A stretch of 45,725 nt of DNA, from assembly GCA_019155205.2 (NCBI GenBank), contig JAHNZQ020000004.1:2839116-2884840 (forward strand), written 5' to 3'. Shown piece after piece: positions 1-9,956 of this stretch (positions are counted from its first letter, which is position 1; each line of letters begins with the position of its first letter). The notes below the pieces were generated by a model that had not been told where the DNA came from, made no database searches, and worked only from the letters and a program-made list of their open reading frames with translations. This DNA is from Gracilaria vermiculophylla. Taxonomy: Eukaryota; Rhodophyta; Florideophyceae; Gracilariales; Gracilariaceae. The translations under genes and the position numbers were made by a program.

Positions 1-38
1 TTGTCACGCCATCACATGCTTTATGTGTTGACGAAGGA

Positions 39-1175
39 ATGTCACGGTGGTACGGACTAGAAGGTCATTGGATTGATGTGGGGCTTCCACATTATACCGC
101 GTTGGATAGAAAGCCCGAAAATGGCCTTGACATGAAAGCTGTTTGTTGTGGACGGAGTGGTATAATGCTGAATATCGAACTCAATATGGGTGCTAATAAT
201 GTGAAACAGGATTTTGATTCTGATAATTCTCATGGAACGGCTATTCTACTCCGTTTAGTACAACCGTGTTTTGGATCAGATCGTTTTGTATGCGCTGATT
301 CTTTTTTTGCATCGGTCAACACTGCTAAAGCACTCCTAAAGAAAGGGTTGATATTTAGTAAAGTAATCAAAAGTTCATCCCTGTAATTCCCTCCAAAAGA
401 CATATCTGAAATCACTTTTAGGAATAGAGGCGAATTTATATCTACGGCTTCAAAAGGAAGCGTCCCCAATAGTGACATAATGGCCGTAATGTGGATGGGT
501 CGAGATAGAAAGTACTTTATTTCAACCTCGGTCACCGTTAATACAGGTATTCCCATTCTTCGGGAGAGATGGATACGAGAGGGAACTATTTCTAAGAAAA
601 TGGAATTTGAGGTTGCAATTCCTAATATTTGTGAAAAATATTACAATACATGTTCAATGGTCGATTGCCATAACATATGCCGACAAGAAAATTTAAATGT
701 GGAAAAGAAAATAGAGGAGACAGAGTGGTAATTTCGACTCAATTGCTTCCTTTTAGCAATTTGCATTGAGGATGCATGGAAACTGTACAAGGCAGTAATT
801 GGAAGAAAGAGCGTTAAAATTCCACACCGCTTTTCTTGTGAGCCGGCTGAAGAATTAATGTATAATGCATGGGACACCACTGGTTTAATGAACAGAACTG
901 AACCGGAACATGGAAATAGTAACGAACAGCCAATGTTTGCTGGCACTGGCTTGCATTTAATGCGAACCAACAGAAGAAGAAACACAAAAATTGTAATGAT
1001 TACAAAAGCTTATATCAAGGACGATGCGAATATTGCAAATTTAACACGAAATCGAAGTTTTATGTTCTGGATGCTATTCAAGGAAAGAAAAAGATGTGTT
1101 TTTGTGTCACACTGGTACAAACAGAGATTTTTTTATGGGAATCATTGCGGATTGGCACGGTGTGTTGAAACGTAG
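39..1175 (+). pseudogene. piggyBac-like transposase, 3' half, inactivated
   Basis: This is the catalytic and C-terminal part of a DDE transposase of the piggyBac (DDE_Tnp_1_7) type. The first segment contains VDEGMSRWYG and LDRKPENG, the conserved core around a catalytic aspartate, followed by a VCADSFFASV stretch. A TAA at 384-386 stands where copy 2 has GAG. The same frame then continues through VMWMGRDRKYFIST to 731, where a second TAA replaces a serine codon of copy 2. Further pieces match the AGTGLHLM region (about 858-990) and a ruined C-terminal cysteine-rich tail. Several stops and indels make this copy non-functional. The family cuts and pastes at TTAA sites; no flanking TTAA is visible here. 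Confidence 0.85.
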
Positions 1176-1459
1176 CATCGAGAACAAATGTCAACAACGT
1201 TGAAAACATTCGTTTTTTTAAGTGAAATTCTAAATTTTAATGCAAAATTTTGAGCGATAGCTCTGTTACCTTAAGCCCCCTACTAATTCAATCCGCGTTA
1301 TATTCACTTGCCAGATTATTTAAACTCTTACGAAACTGCCGTTGTAATAGATGTCACCTTATTCTGTCTGCTATTCAAGTGGGTATTGGAAACGTGCTTA
1401 GAATTTAAGTATTTTCAGAATTAGTCGAGCTCTAGAAAAAGTATTTGCGTTTTTAGAAA

Positions 1460-1545
1460 CTTAGCGAGGTGCGAACTCAGGAATGGTTGCTTCCATACAT
1501 TCTGATGACCAATGAGCTGTTATGATAGCTCAGGGAGTGGTCTAC
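1460..1545 (-). other. tRNA-like segment inside piggyBac copy 1
   Basis: On the minus strand this contains a B-box-like GAGTTCGCACCTCG and upstream A-box-like sequence in the spacing of a tRNA-derived pol III promoter. The homologous segment in copy 2 (about 5405-5483) has a better B box. It looks like an old tRNA-derived SINE fragment carried by the element rather than a functional tRNA: acceptor and anticodon stems do not pair convincingly. Confidence 0.4.
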
Positions 1546-1657
1546 AACTATTTACTGTTCACAGGCAATCCTTTTGAACTGGTTTTGAATTTTAAAATTT
1601 CCAACGTATTTGCCAATGTGTCAAATTCCATTTTTTTATTTTTAATTCTGCATGATG

Positions 1658-1687
1658 GTGCGCTGATCTCATATGAGGTCAGCGCAC
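1658..1687. repeat. 30-bp near-perfect palindrome at piggyBac copy 1 right end
   Basis: The segment reads as its own reverse complement with a single mismatched pair. Its core is GATCTCATATGAGGTC, flanked by GTGCGCT and AGCGCAC. It corresponds to the paired palindromic units of copy 2 reduced to one unit. It is a likely transposase-binding site by position; that role is inferred. Confidence 0.7.
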
Positions 1688-1712
1688 CGGTCAAGAGGGC
1701 GATAGAAAGACA

Positions 1713-2499
1713 GTGAGATCCGCATTTCACAAGCATGATAAAGGAAGGGCCTCGCAACATTTTGAGTCGTTAGTACCACCTTTCGAAAACTCTCGCTAGG
1801 TATCGCCTCTTTTTCGACAACCATCACTCGCTGTTGCGGTTTGGATTTTATATAACGGACAAATGTTAAAGAGATGCTGCTCATTTCGACTTCCCCTTTT
1901 ATCAGGAAACATTCCAGCTCCTGACGACATTTGACTCGTCTTATGCAGCTCGCACTCGTTCTGCAACAAAAGAGCCGAATAAAATGGGTTTCAAAATCAT
2001 CATATGACGCCTAAAAATCGCGCCAAAACTGTACAGTTTGATAGTAACTTTGGCGAATCGTCTTATGTAGAATCGTGTCAAAAAGATAGATACACTGTTT
2101 TGTTGCCAATTAAAAACGGCTTGAGGCCCTATACTTCCCACGTGAGAAAATTATAGCTTTTAATCGTCAACCTTGGCGCAGAACATAACTTGCAAACGCC
2201 GATGCCCAAAAAATCAAGCTTTTATGAGTTACAGTTGCAAAATTTCCGTAAACGTTCGGCACTTTATGGAAAAAATTGATCTTAAAGACGCCCGAGAAGC
2301 TCAGTTCGGGATAGAAAAGAAAATTAAACGCTAATCGTGTAATGAAATATTTTTTTGCCGAAAAACTGGGACACATTTTACCGCCAATGATTCTAAAGCA
2401 CCATTTCGAGATATATAAATAACTTAAATTCTTTAAGTTTCAAGAGCATCATAAACAGAAGAGACTTGAATTACGTGATGGGAAAGCGCACTAAAAAAT
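1713..2499. other. inter-repeat sequence, no gene recognised
   Basis: The stretch between piggyBac copy 1 and the L2 LTR has only short open frames of up to about 70 codons on the minus strand, with no recognisable motif. No tRNA, LTR or inverted-repeat structure was seen. Confidence 0.5.
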
Positions 2500-2820
2500 T
2501 GTACAACAGTGGATCCTAAGGTGATATGGTGGTGTAGCTTTACGACGGAATATTCCTAAGGAGGGCTTGTATTTGATTAAATGAGCCACGTGGTGCATAA
2601 GTTGGCTCACATGTGCTACAATACCCCTGGGGAACGGTGAAATTTAGATTTATTTTAGTTAGGGGTCGCAGGTAATTACTACAGTAGTGAAACCTGCCGA
2701 AGCAGGCTCCCAGCGTGATACTTAATCTGCCGGTCGAGCTCCACCTCTGGGAAAGTAAACCAAACACCATTGAGCTTACGTCTATTTATCCGGTTGGAGA
2801 CTAGTGTCTATCTGACCAGC

Positions 2821-2856
2821 GACCTCATATGAGGTCGTATGACCTCATGTGAGGTC
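2821..2856. repeat. left subterminal palindrome pair of piggyBac copy 2
   Basis: A perfect 16-bp palindrome GACCTCATATGAGGTC (2821-2836) is followed 20 bp downstream, start to start, by GACCTCATGTGAGGTC (2841-2856, one mismatch). The spacing of about two helical turns and the mirrored pair at the other end suggest transposase binding sites; this is inference from position and symmetry. Confidence 0.75.
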
Positions 2857-3026
2857 ATTTTTAATTACTTTGTAAGTAGGTGAAAACATTAAAACTTTTC
2901 CCTTTTCTTTTCTTCTGATATCCCTATCATTTTGTCGACGCCGGCAGGGCTGAACTGTGTCCACAACAACAAATGGTTAATTGTGACTGTTACATCAATC
3001 AGAGCCGTCAACAACATTCGTAAACT

Positions 3027-5129
3027 ATGGCATCGTCCACAGATCCTCGCAGAACTGCTGGAGCAACTGTCAACAGCCGCGCTCGCCTGGTTACCAGTGA
3101 GGCGGAATGTAAACGCTACTATGGATCTTTGTGGAAGTCTACAACGGTCAGAGGAATAGTTCAAAACGTTGATATTCGCAGGATCAACAATCGAAATCTG
3201 ACATTCTTGACGGTAAACTTCAGTCTACCTAATTGTAAGAAAGAAGTTACTCGACCTTTATCAAGTGTCAAACTCGGTACTGGTGTTGACGAGACCCCGA
3301 ACGCTGCAGAAGAAAAAAATCAGTCCATTGACGCGAGTATCATCCAACCTGCTGAAGAAGAAGCGATTAATACACCACGTAACTTGCAAATTTTGCAAGA
3401 GCAACCAGATGATCAAAATCTGCATACAACCTGCCAATCAACTATTGCTCATGGTTGAAAATGAGAAACCTATACGACGTTGAGTCCTCTGAATGGTTGT
3501 ATGCAAATACATCAGTGGAAAGTTATTGGTCAAGCAGGAGATTTTATCTCACCGCGTCACGTTTCTTCAGGAATGACTGCATCGGATTTCTTTGTCTGGA
3601 TGTTCCCCATCCCTCATTTGGAATTTGTCATGAGCAGAACAAATATCCGACTGGAAAGCAAAGGCGCTCGGAGGACGTCATCAGGGGAGGTGCTTAAATT
3701 TTTCGGCGTTCTCATTTTAATGACTCGTATTGAGTTTTCGAACAGACATGATCTTTGGAGTAATGAGCCTTTTTCTAAGTTCATTCCACAACCTAAAACT
3801 GGACTTGGTATGTCACGCAACCGATTTGAATCGCTTAAAATTTGTATATGTTTTAGTGGAAATGGTGTGACTGAAGAGCAAGGAGTCGTGAGATGGTCGT
3901 TTATTGCCGATTTTGTGAAAGCGATCAATAATCATCGCCGTTCTTTTGTCACGCCATCACATGCTTTATGTGTTGACGAAGGAATGTCACGGTGGTACGG
4001 ACTAGAAGGTCATTGGATTGATGTGGGGCTTCCACATTATACCGCGTTGGATAGAAAGCCCGAAAATGGCCTGGACATGAAAGCTGTTTGTTGTGGACGG
4101 AGTGGTATAATGCTGAATATCGAACTCAATATGGGTGCTAATAATGTTAAACAGGATATTGATTCCAATAATTCTCATGGAACGGCTATTCTATTCCGTT
4201 TAGTACAACCGTGTTTTGGATCAGATCATTTGGTATGCGCTGATTCTTTTTTTTGCATCCGTCAACACCGCTAAAACCCTCATGGAAAAAGGGTTGAGAA
4301 TTACTGGAATAATCAAAAATGCATCTCGAGAGTTTCCTATGAAGCACTTATCTGAAATCACTTTAAGGAACAGAGGCGACTTATATCTATGATTTCAAAA
4401 GGAAGCGTCCCTAATAGTGACATGATGGCCGTAATGTGGATGGATCGAGATAGAAAATACTTTATTTCAACCTCGGGCACAGTTAATCCTGGTACTTCTA
4501 TTGTAAGGGAGAGATGGAGGCGGAAGAGATCTATTTCTAAGAAAATGGAATTTGAGGTTGCAATTCCTGAGATTAGTGAAGAATATTACAAAACATGCTC
4601 CATGATCGATCGTCATAATAGATGCCGACAAGATGATTTAAATCTGGAAAAGAAAATAGAAGTGAAAGAGTGGTCATTTCGAGTCAACTGCTCTCTTTTA
4701 GCAATTTGCATTGTGGATGCATGGAAACTATATAAGGCAGAAAATGGAAACAGGAGCGTTAAAAGTCCCCATCAATTTTATTGTGAGTTGGCCGATGAAT
4801 TAATAGACAGTACTTGGAACACGACTGGTTTAATGAAAAGAAATGAACCGGAAAATGAAAATAATACTGAACAACCAATATTTGCTGGCACTGGCTTGCA
4901 TTTAATGCAAACCAGCATAAGAAGGAAAACAAAAAATGGAATGATTACAAAAGCTTTATATCAAGGACGATGCAATTATTGCAGAGGTAATACAAAATCG
5001 AAGTTTATATGTTCAGAGTGCTATTCAAGGAAAGACAAAGAAGTGTTTTTATGTCACACTGGTACGAACAGAGATTGTTTTATGAAACACATTGAGGAGT
5101 GTCACGGTATAGAGAGGCATAGTATGTAA
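3027..5129 (+). pseudogene. piggyBac-like transposase with C-terminal cysteine-rich domain, inactivated
   Basis: Three collinear segments make up the gene. 3027-3458 is a poorly conserved N-terminus. After two in-frame TGA codons at 3456-3464 the same frame resumes through 4274 with DFFVWMFPIP, a hydrophobic core, VDEGMSRWYG and LDRKPENG. A run of eight T (seven in copy 1) near 4247-4254 shifts the frame. 4389-5129 then carries VMWMDRDRKYFIST, MIDRHNRCRQDD (a catalytic-domain motif) and a C-terminal zinc-binding tail with CNYC, ICSEC, LCH and a final CH. The tail matches the cysteine-rich domain that piggyBac transposases use to bind their ends. Total length of about 700 codons is plausible for the family. 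Three lesions make it non-functional. Confidence 0.88.
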
Positions 5130-5404
5130 AAGAAACGTCAACAACGTTGACAACATTCGTTTTTTAAGTAAAATTCAACATTTCAATGCAGTACTTGAGC
5201 AAAAGTTCTTTTACCTCAAGCCCCCTACCAATTCAATCCGTGTTATTTAGACTTGATAGATTATTTAAACTCTATTACGAAACTGCCCCTTTAACAGATG
5301 TCACCTTATTCTGTCTGCTGTTCAAGTGGGTGTTGAAATCGTTCTGAGAGTTTAAATATTTGTAGAATCAGTCGAGCTCCCGAAGGAGTTTTTGAGTTTT
5401 TAGA

Positions 5405-5483
5405 AACTCGGCGAGGTTCGAACTCAGGGTTAGTTGCTCGCATGTAGTCTGATGACCACTGCGCTGCTGTAATAGCTCAGGTC
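5405..5483 (-). other. tRNA-like (SINE-type) segment in piggyBac copy 2
   Basis: On the minus strand the segment has a B-box-like GAGTTCGAACCTCG (about 5413-5426), whose T-arm can form TGAG/CTCG pairs around TTCGAAC, and an A-box-like CAGCGCAGTGG (about 5456-5470). The same block occurs in copy 1, so it was present before the copies diverged. It resembles a tRNA-derived SINE head trapped in the element's 3' non-coding region. Acceptor and anticodon stems are not convincing, so it is not called a tRNA gene. Confidence 0.45.
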
Positions 5484-5611
5484 GTGTTCTACAACTATTT
5501 ATTGTTCACAGGCAATCCTGGATAACAGGTTTTTAAATTTTAAATTTCCAAAATATTGGCCTACGGATCAAATTCCAATTTTTTATTATTAATTTTGCGT
5601 GATGGTGCGCT

Positions 5612-5648
5612 GATTTCATATGAGGTCAATGTGACCTCATATGAGGTC
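5612..5648. repeat. right subterminal palindrome pair of piggyBac copy 2
   Basis: The two units are GATTTCATATGAGGTC (5612-5627, one arm diverged) and a perfect GACCTCATATGAGGTC (5633-5648), 21 bp apart start to start. They mirror the left pair, and the perfect copy is the outer one at both ends. Confidence 0.75.
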
Positions 5649-5923
5649 AGCGCACCGGTCGGATAGACACTAGGGTCCAACATCATAACGTTTCTAAGCC
5701 GCCGATCCCCAAGTCACTTCACAAGAACGCCTGTAGGAGCATTTTCCGCCCAGTGAGTCTCCCTCTTTGCTTGGTATTTGCGGATCCCCTTCCAGAATTT
5801 CCCCAGCTCGTGGCAGCGAGTACCAGAGACCATTTTTAGAAACTCGCGCCTTTAAAGTCAACAAAAACTCCCTACGGACGTTGGTCGCTACTACCTCGAC
5901 AGGAGAATGGACGGTATCACAAC

Positions 5924-5945
5924 TGGTTTCCCGACTTAGAAGGTC
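5924..5945 (+). other. primer-binding-site-like sequence after the L2 LTR
   Basis: TGGTTTCCCGAC begins two bases after the LTR end (5921). The same position holds TGGTCTCCCGAC after the LTR at 25416, and a diverged TAGTCTCCTGAC after the one at 36853. A TGG start just inside the 5' LTR is typical of a tRNA primer-binding site. The following GACTTAGAAGGTC is also conserved. The primer tRNA is not assigned. Confidence 0.55.
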
Positions 5946-6075
5946 GGGGTTCACAAAAACTCAGAAAAGTCGCAACAGAACAGCGTTTCTAGTTTGCAAC
6001 GATCGGAACCCAGCAGTGGACTACTACCTAAAGAGGATTCGGAAGTGGAAAGAAATCACCCCCGTTCTCTCCTAT

Positions 6076-6112
6076 ATGGACTCCTGAGAACCCCCAATGG
6101 AAACTCACTTAC
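6076..6112 (+). pseudogene. first codons of L2 gag, truncated
   Basis: The leader after the LTR is collinear with the two other forward L2 copies up to an ATG at 6076. The open frame then hits TGA at codon 4, and similarity to the other L2 gag starts ends near 6112. Only the 5' end of this L2 insertion remains, with no matching 3' LTR in the window. Confidence 0.6.
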
Positions 6113-6600
6113 AGTAGCCCGCTTTGAGCGGGTGGCGGACGTAGTCCAAAAGAGGTAAATCGGAGATCCGATGGGGATAATCTCATACGAGGGCGGAGCT
6201 GAAAGAAGAGAAGAATAGTTTACACAATGGTTCTCGGCGTCACTGGCGGTTGACTTCCGCAATCAACAGCATACTTCTCCGATGTGGTCTGAGATACCCT
6301 TTTGGGGCGGCAAGTTCAGACCAAAGAGCCTCCTTAGTGTGGTTGACTGGGCGCGATGGCCAAAGGGCTGTCGCGACAAGTACTGTATTTTTAGGGCCGA
6401 AATGGACGTAACAATTAATTAACAAAAATAGCAAAAATACTAAATTAACCTTGCAGCGCAGATGCTAGCCGGTGCCCACACTGTAGCCATCGGGCCGCAC
6501 GCGTCTGCCGCGTTTGTGCCGCGTTGCACGAAACGCACCGTTTCGGTTACTTTTGGGTCCACCGCCTAAGCGGACGTGAATCGCGCCCGTGATATTACCC
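6113..6600. other. unassigned junction sequence
   Basis: This lies between the truncated forward L2 element and the left part of the minus-strand L1 element. The 3' LTR of that element is expected about here but I find no match to the 16392-16896 LTR. Only short frames without recognisable motifs are present, and 6400-6455 is AT-rich. Confidence 0.4.
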
Positions 6601-6721
6601 GTTTTCATATGTACGGCCTAACCGGAATCCGGTGAACCGGAAAAGTGCGAAGTAAAACCCTCCTTGAATAGCATTGCACTTCATATTCCGCGCCCTTAAG
6701 ACAAGGTGAGCACCTAAACGA

Positions 6722-8905
6722 GAAAGAGCCATGTCGGAGAGCGGAGATAAGAGAAAGCCCAACTCGCCGGCTTCCGGAATTCCGTTTCGACGGCCAGCCC
6801 GCGCTACTTGCATATTTTCTTCGACTACTTTGCCGACTGTCTCTAACGAACACACGATGTCCGAACGCGCTACGGACCACCCCGCAATCGGCGTCACCGT
6901 ACTCCTCCTGGCTTCAATCCACCGGCGTAGCCGCAATCCGCCCAAAGTGGAAGCACCCGACGGGTGAAGTGAAGATACGTCAGTCGCTTGTGCAGATACT
7001 CTGACCGCAGACCTGCCCAATACGAGAAACCCAGTCATGCCGCACCGGCTTCTTGGTTACGTGTTCCCTTGGCAGGCGCCAGTACAATTCTGGCCGACCT
7101 ACGACGCCATCATGGCGGCCGACACGAGAACTTGGCCAGCAATCTCGATGCTTAGACACACTCCGTGGTTCCACCCGATTGTAATCCGCGGCGAGCCACT
7201 GACCGCTACGTATTTTGAAACTTTGGGCAACCTCCTCGGAGGAATTCTTGGAGTGACTACCATGTCCCGACACTAGCGCAACTCCATTGCGGTACCATCT
7301 CATGCCATCACCCGCCGTTGTGGAGAATCCTTGCAAGGGGCCTATTGCATTTTGATCCGAATGGCGCACCTCTGGGAGTTCTGGGCATCGTTGGAGACAC
7401 CGATGGGGAACCGTACGTCCTTCGACATCCTGCTTCACTTCACGCCCGGCGAAATTGGGTAGTTTGATAGGCGTCACCAAATGGAGGTCGGCGAGTGGCG
7501 GGGTCGCGTCCAGGTACGCCAGGGGGGTTTGTGCTGGACGCGGCCGATCATCCGAGTTGATATATGGAACCTCTCCCGACAGAGCCGATCACGCTTCCTG
7601 CAAAATTTCATCCGCAATGAGCTTTGTTTGATAGCCCGAACCGGCTTTTTTATACACTACCCAAACACGGAGATCTAGCGCATTGCGCTGCGTTACTGCA
7701 GGTCGCTGTATGTTCTAATGAAGGATTGGTGGGCCCCTCTCGGGGCATGCTGGGGGTGTTTCGTCGAGATTTCTCCGGTCCTGACGTATATGGGCTCCCC
7801 CATGGTAGATGATCCCTGCTCTCGCTACTGGTTCTTCTCCATAACAGGTTCGGCTGTCAACAATGTGGCTTACATCCTTGCCGAGGCATACGACCAATAC
7901 CGTCTTTGGTATGTTCCATCGCGATTGCGGAGGTCCATCCGTAGCTTGGACATGATGATCCCCTTCGGGGGTAAAACCAACCATGAATAAATGCTGGAGT
8001 TGCTTGAATACATCGACCAAGTCCAGCTGGACGAAGTGCCGCCACAGAACGCCCTGCGGAACAGCCACATCGCGGGTCCGGCTCCGTTCATGCGCCTACG
8101 ACCACGGGTGCGGGCGACTTCGGGTATTACAATCCGTGGGAGTACCCGTAGATCAGCGGCATGGAGGCAGAGGCCTACCGCAATGCGTCCCGAAGGATCC
8201 CGGCTGACTACCCTTCCAGACATGTCGACGACGGCTGCTGTCACCGCGCATATGCAGAAAATGAGCTCACGGTGTAACACAAACCCGCTGCGGCGGTCGA
8301 CCATGTTACTCTCGAGTCGGATGAAACCAACGAAGGGGTAGACGTGGGGCTTGACATCCAGAGATACACCTCGGTGAAAGAAGAGGTCCTGTGGGATGGG
8401 AGCACAGCCACTGCGGCAGATGATTCTGTGGACCTTACGCCGGTTGATCCCTCCTGCGCGACTTGCGGCTACGCCCCTATAGATGGAAGAACCTGTTTCC
8501 TCTGCGTACCTTGCGGGCTCGGTGTCTCGAATGGATGTCATCGCGAAGTTCCTCAGAGAGGGCGGGCTTCGCCCTAGCGAGATTTCTGGGGATGTAGCGG
8601 CGATGGGGAAAGCCCTTTGATCCCCCTTTGGAGGGAGTATTTGGTCTTTGGAGACGCAGAAGGAGCCGTTAGGCGTCATGAGAACCTTTTGGCTAGGTTT
8701 GCAGCGAAAACGTGTGCGACTTTTGTCTTCCAGTAAAAAGCCTTGCGGCCTTATTTGCTTGCTTCTTTTCTTTGCTCTTGCGCGAGCACGCATCGAGAGG
8801 TTCTTTTTGGCGCATATTGAAAAGTGTGACATCATCAATAAAGAAACTGTGCTCATGGCGGCTCGCATTGCGCGACGAAGCCAGCAAACTGCGTGAAACC
8901 CCATG
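6722..8905 (+). pseudogene. degenerate plus-strand (antisense) coding region in the L1 element
   Basis: Several adjoining plus-strand frames read like fragments of one protein. 7037-7276 encodes an aromatic-rich stretch with AADTRTWPAI. 7718-7990 contains AEAYDQYRLWYVPSRLRR. Around 8540-8620 there is VIAKFLREGGLRPSE. The region lies antisense between the chromodomain and the missing 3' LTR, the same place as the better preserved plus-strand gene at 38550-40449. Faint similarities between the two (ANETR versus AADTR; LVQAYLVTGRP versus VIAKFLREGGL) suggest homology but are too short to prove it. A 344-codon minus-strand frame at 7870-8904 overlaps it and is judged a shadow. No known domain was recognised. 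Confidence 0.35.
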
Positions 8906-9059
8906 ATAGATATAAGGGACGAGAAAAAGATGGGGGATTGAGGTTAAAATCTACTGCCAATGTCCACAATTCACGGTTGCGTGAAGCTCCTTACTTTCTC
9001 GCTGTTTCTCATCCCACCAGGATGCGGTCCACTGTCTTTGGTGTTGACATTCTGGGCTT

Positions 9060-9212
9060 GCGGTGGAACTGTGAAACTGCCGAGCGAGGTAGATACTCGA
9101 TCGGCTCTTGCGTATCCCAAATCCGGGTAATATTCATACCAACGGACTCGGTACCGGAAGCGTCCCTAACGGACCCCCACGTTTTCAGCAAATCGGTCAA
9201 GGACGTACTCTT
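9060..9212 (-). pseudogene. chromodomain remnant of the L1 integrase
   Basis: Translating the minus strand gives EYVLDRFAENVG, one in-frame stop, then YRVRWYEY, the hallmark of a chromodomain (a beta strand followed by the WxxY/W-x-G-Y core). The equivalent in the other retroelement (40693-40908) reads YRVRWYGY. It sits downstream of the integrase, as in chromoviruses, where the domain directs integration toward specific chromatin. The usual aromatic cage is only partly recognisable. Confidence 0.6.
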
Positions 9213-9956
9213 GAGTGTACCGGTCCCGGCTCTGCTGCGTGTTTATCACGACTGAGCCGTTCTGATTCCCGTCTGGGGCCATATATCCCTCAGCAACGTT
9301 TCCGAAGAAAGCTTTTGATCCACTTCCTTGCCTTCCAGGTATTACGTGCGAGTCGCCTGGGCTTCTGGTGAGGTTTCCGGCTCGCTTTTGGCTGGCGTTC
9401 CATACAGTGAGATCAGCGTTACGGGTTGCATCTGCTCAGTGGTTGGTGTCACGGCGTCAGCGAGGGCGCCAATTGGCTGCGTCTGAACGGAGTCCGTAAA
9501 ACGGGCGCCTTCGCATTCCACCTCCAGGGTTTGCGAAGACATCCGCGAGGGTGCAGCATTCGAATCCGCAGATCCTCCCGTGCGGTCATCCACGATTGCT
9601 GGCTTAGGCCTTCATTTACCGCTTTTTCGTCGATAGTCCCGAGAGCGTAGTGTGGCACAATAATGGAGTGCCGTCGAGACTGCGAGAAACTCCGATCCCC
9701 GTTTGGGCGGCCAGCTTTCCCCGCATGAGACAGAGCGGCAACCTGTTCCGTGCCACCACCGTTGGGTGACGGTATATGCAACGGAGAGGTGTGCGGAGCC
9801 ACGTAGACCGGCGAGCTGGCGAAGCCGGACCTCCGACAGTGCCAAAAGGTCCGAAAGGCCCTGCGTGAGGTCGCGAAGCACCAGAAGTCGGGAGACCGTG
9901 ATGCTGGAACGGCCGGATACCGAGACAGACGGATCGTCTGCTGGTGATATATCATG

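Larger units (their letters stand above)
1..1712 (+). mobile_element. piggyBac-like DNA transposon, copy 1 (3' half, cut by window edge)
   Basis: The first base corresponds to about position 3945 of the second copy at 2801-5675, and the two stay collinear to the terminal repeat region. The right end carries a palindromic subterminal unit (1665-1680) and a decayed form of the CCCTAGTGTCTATC terminal repeat; the boundary near 1712 is uncertain because a few bases are inserted before the terminus. Copy 2 has two palindromic units at this end and this copy has one, so about 21 bp were lost here or duplicated there. Both copies point the same way and lie about 1.1 kb apart. Confidence 0.85.
2801..5675 (+). 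mobile_element. piggyBac-like DNA transposon, copy 2 (near full length)
   Basis: The element is about 2.87 kb and lies inside an L2 LTR. Its ends are inverted repeats: CTAGTGTCTATC on the left (2801-2812) and, read inward from the right end, CCCTAGTGTCTATC (5662-5675). The CCCTAG start is characteristic of the piggyBac superfamily. Each end carries two 16-bp palindromic units based on GACCTCATATGAGGTC. The expected TTAA duplication is not evident, so boundaries are uncertain by roughly 10 bp. The interrupted LTR regains near-normal length when the insert is removed, which supports the size. Confidence 0.88.
2500..5921 (+). repeat. L2-family LTR, split by piggyBac copy 2
   Basis: The LTR starts TGTACAACAGTGGATCC and ends TATCACA. 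It matches the 555-bp LTRs at 24863-25416 and 35731-36853. Removing the piggyBac insert (2801-5675) leaves about 547 bp, close to full length. The left part covers the TAATATTCC and CCACGTGG-like modules and the right part begins at TTTCTAAGCCGCCGATCC. The bases before it (AAAAT) would be the target duplication, but no 3' LTR was found to confirm it. It is followed by a primer-binding-like site and a gag start, so it is a 5' LTR. Confidence 0.85.

Noticed and set aside
7870..8904. 344-codon minus-strand ORF
   Set aside because: It is arginine/serine-rich without any domain, lies downstream of the chromodomain where no pol part is expected, and overlaps better plus-strand coding fragments. Judged a GC-driven shadow.
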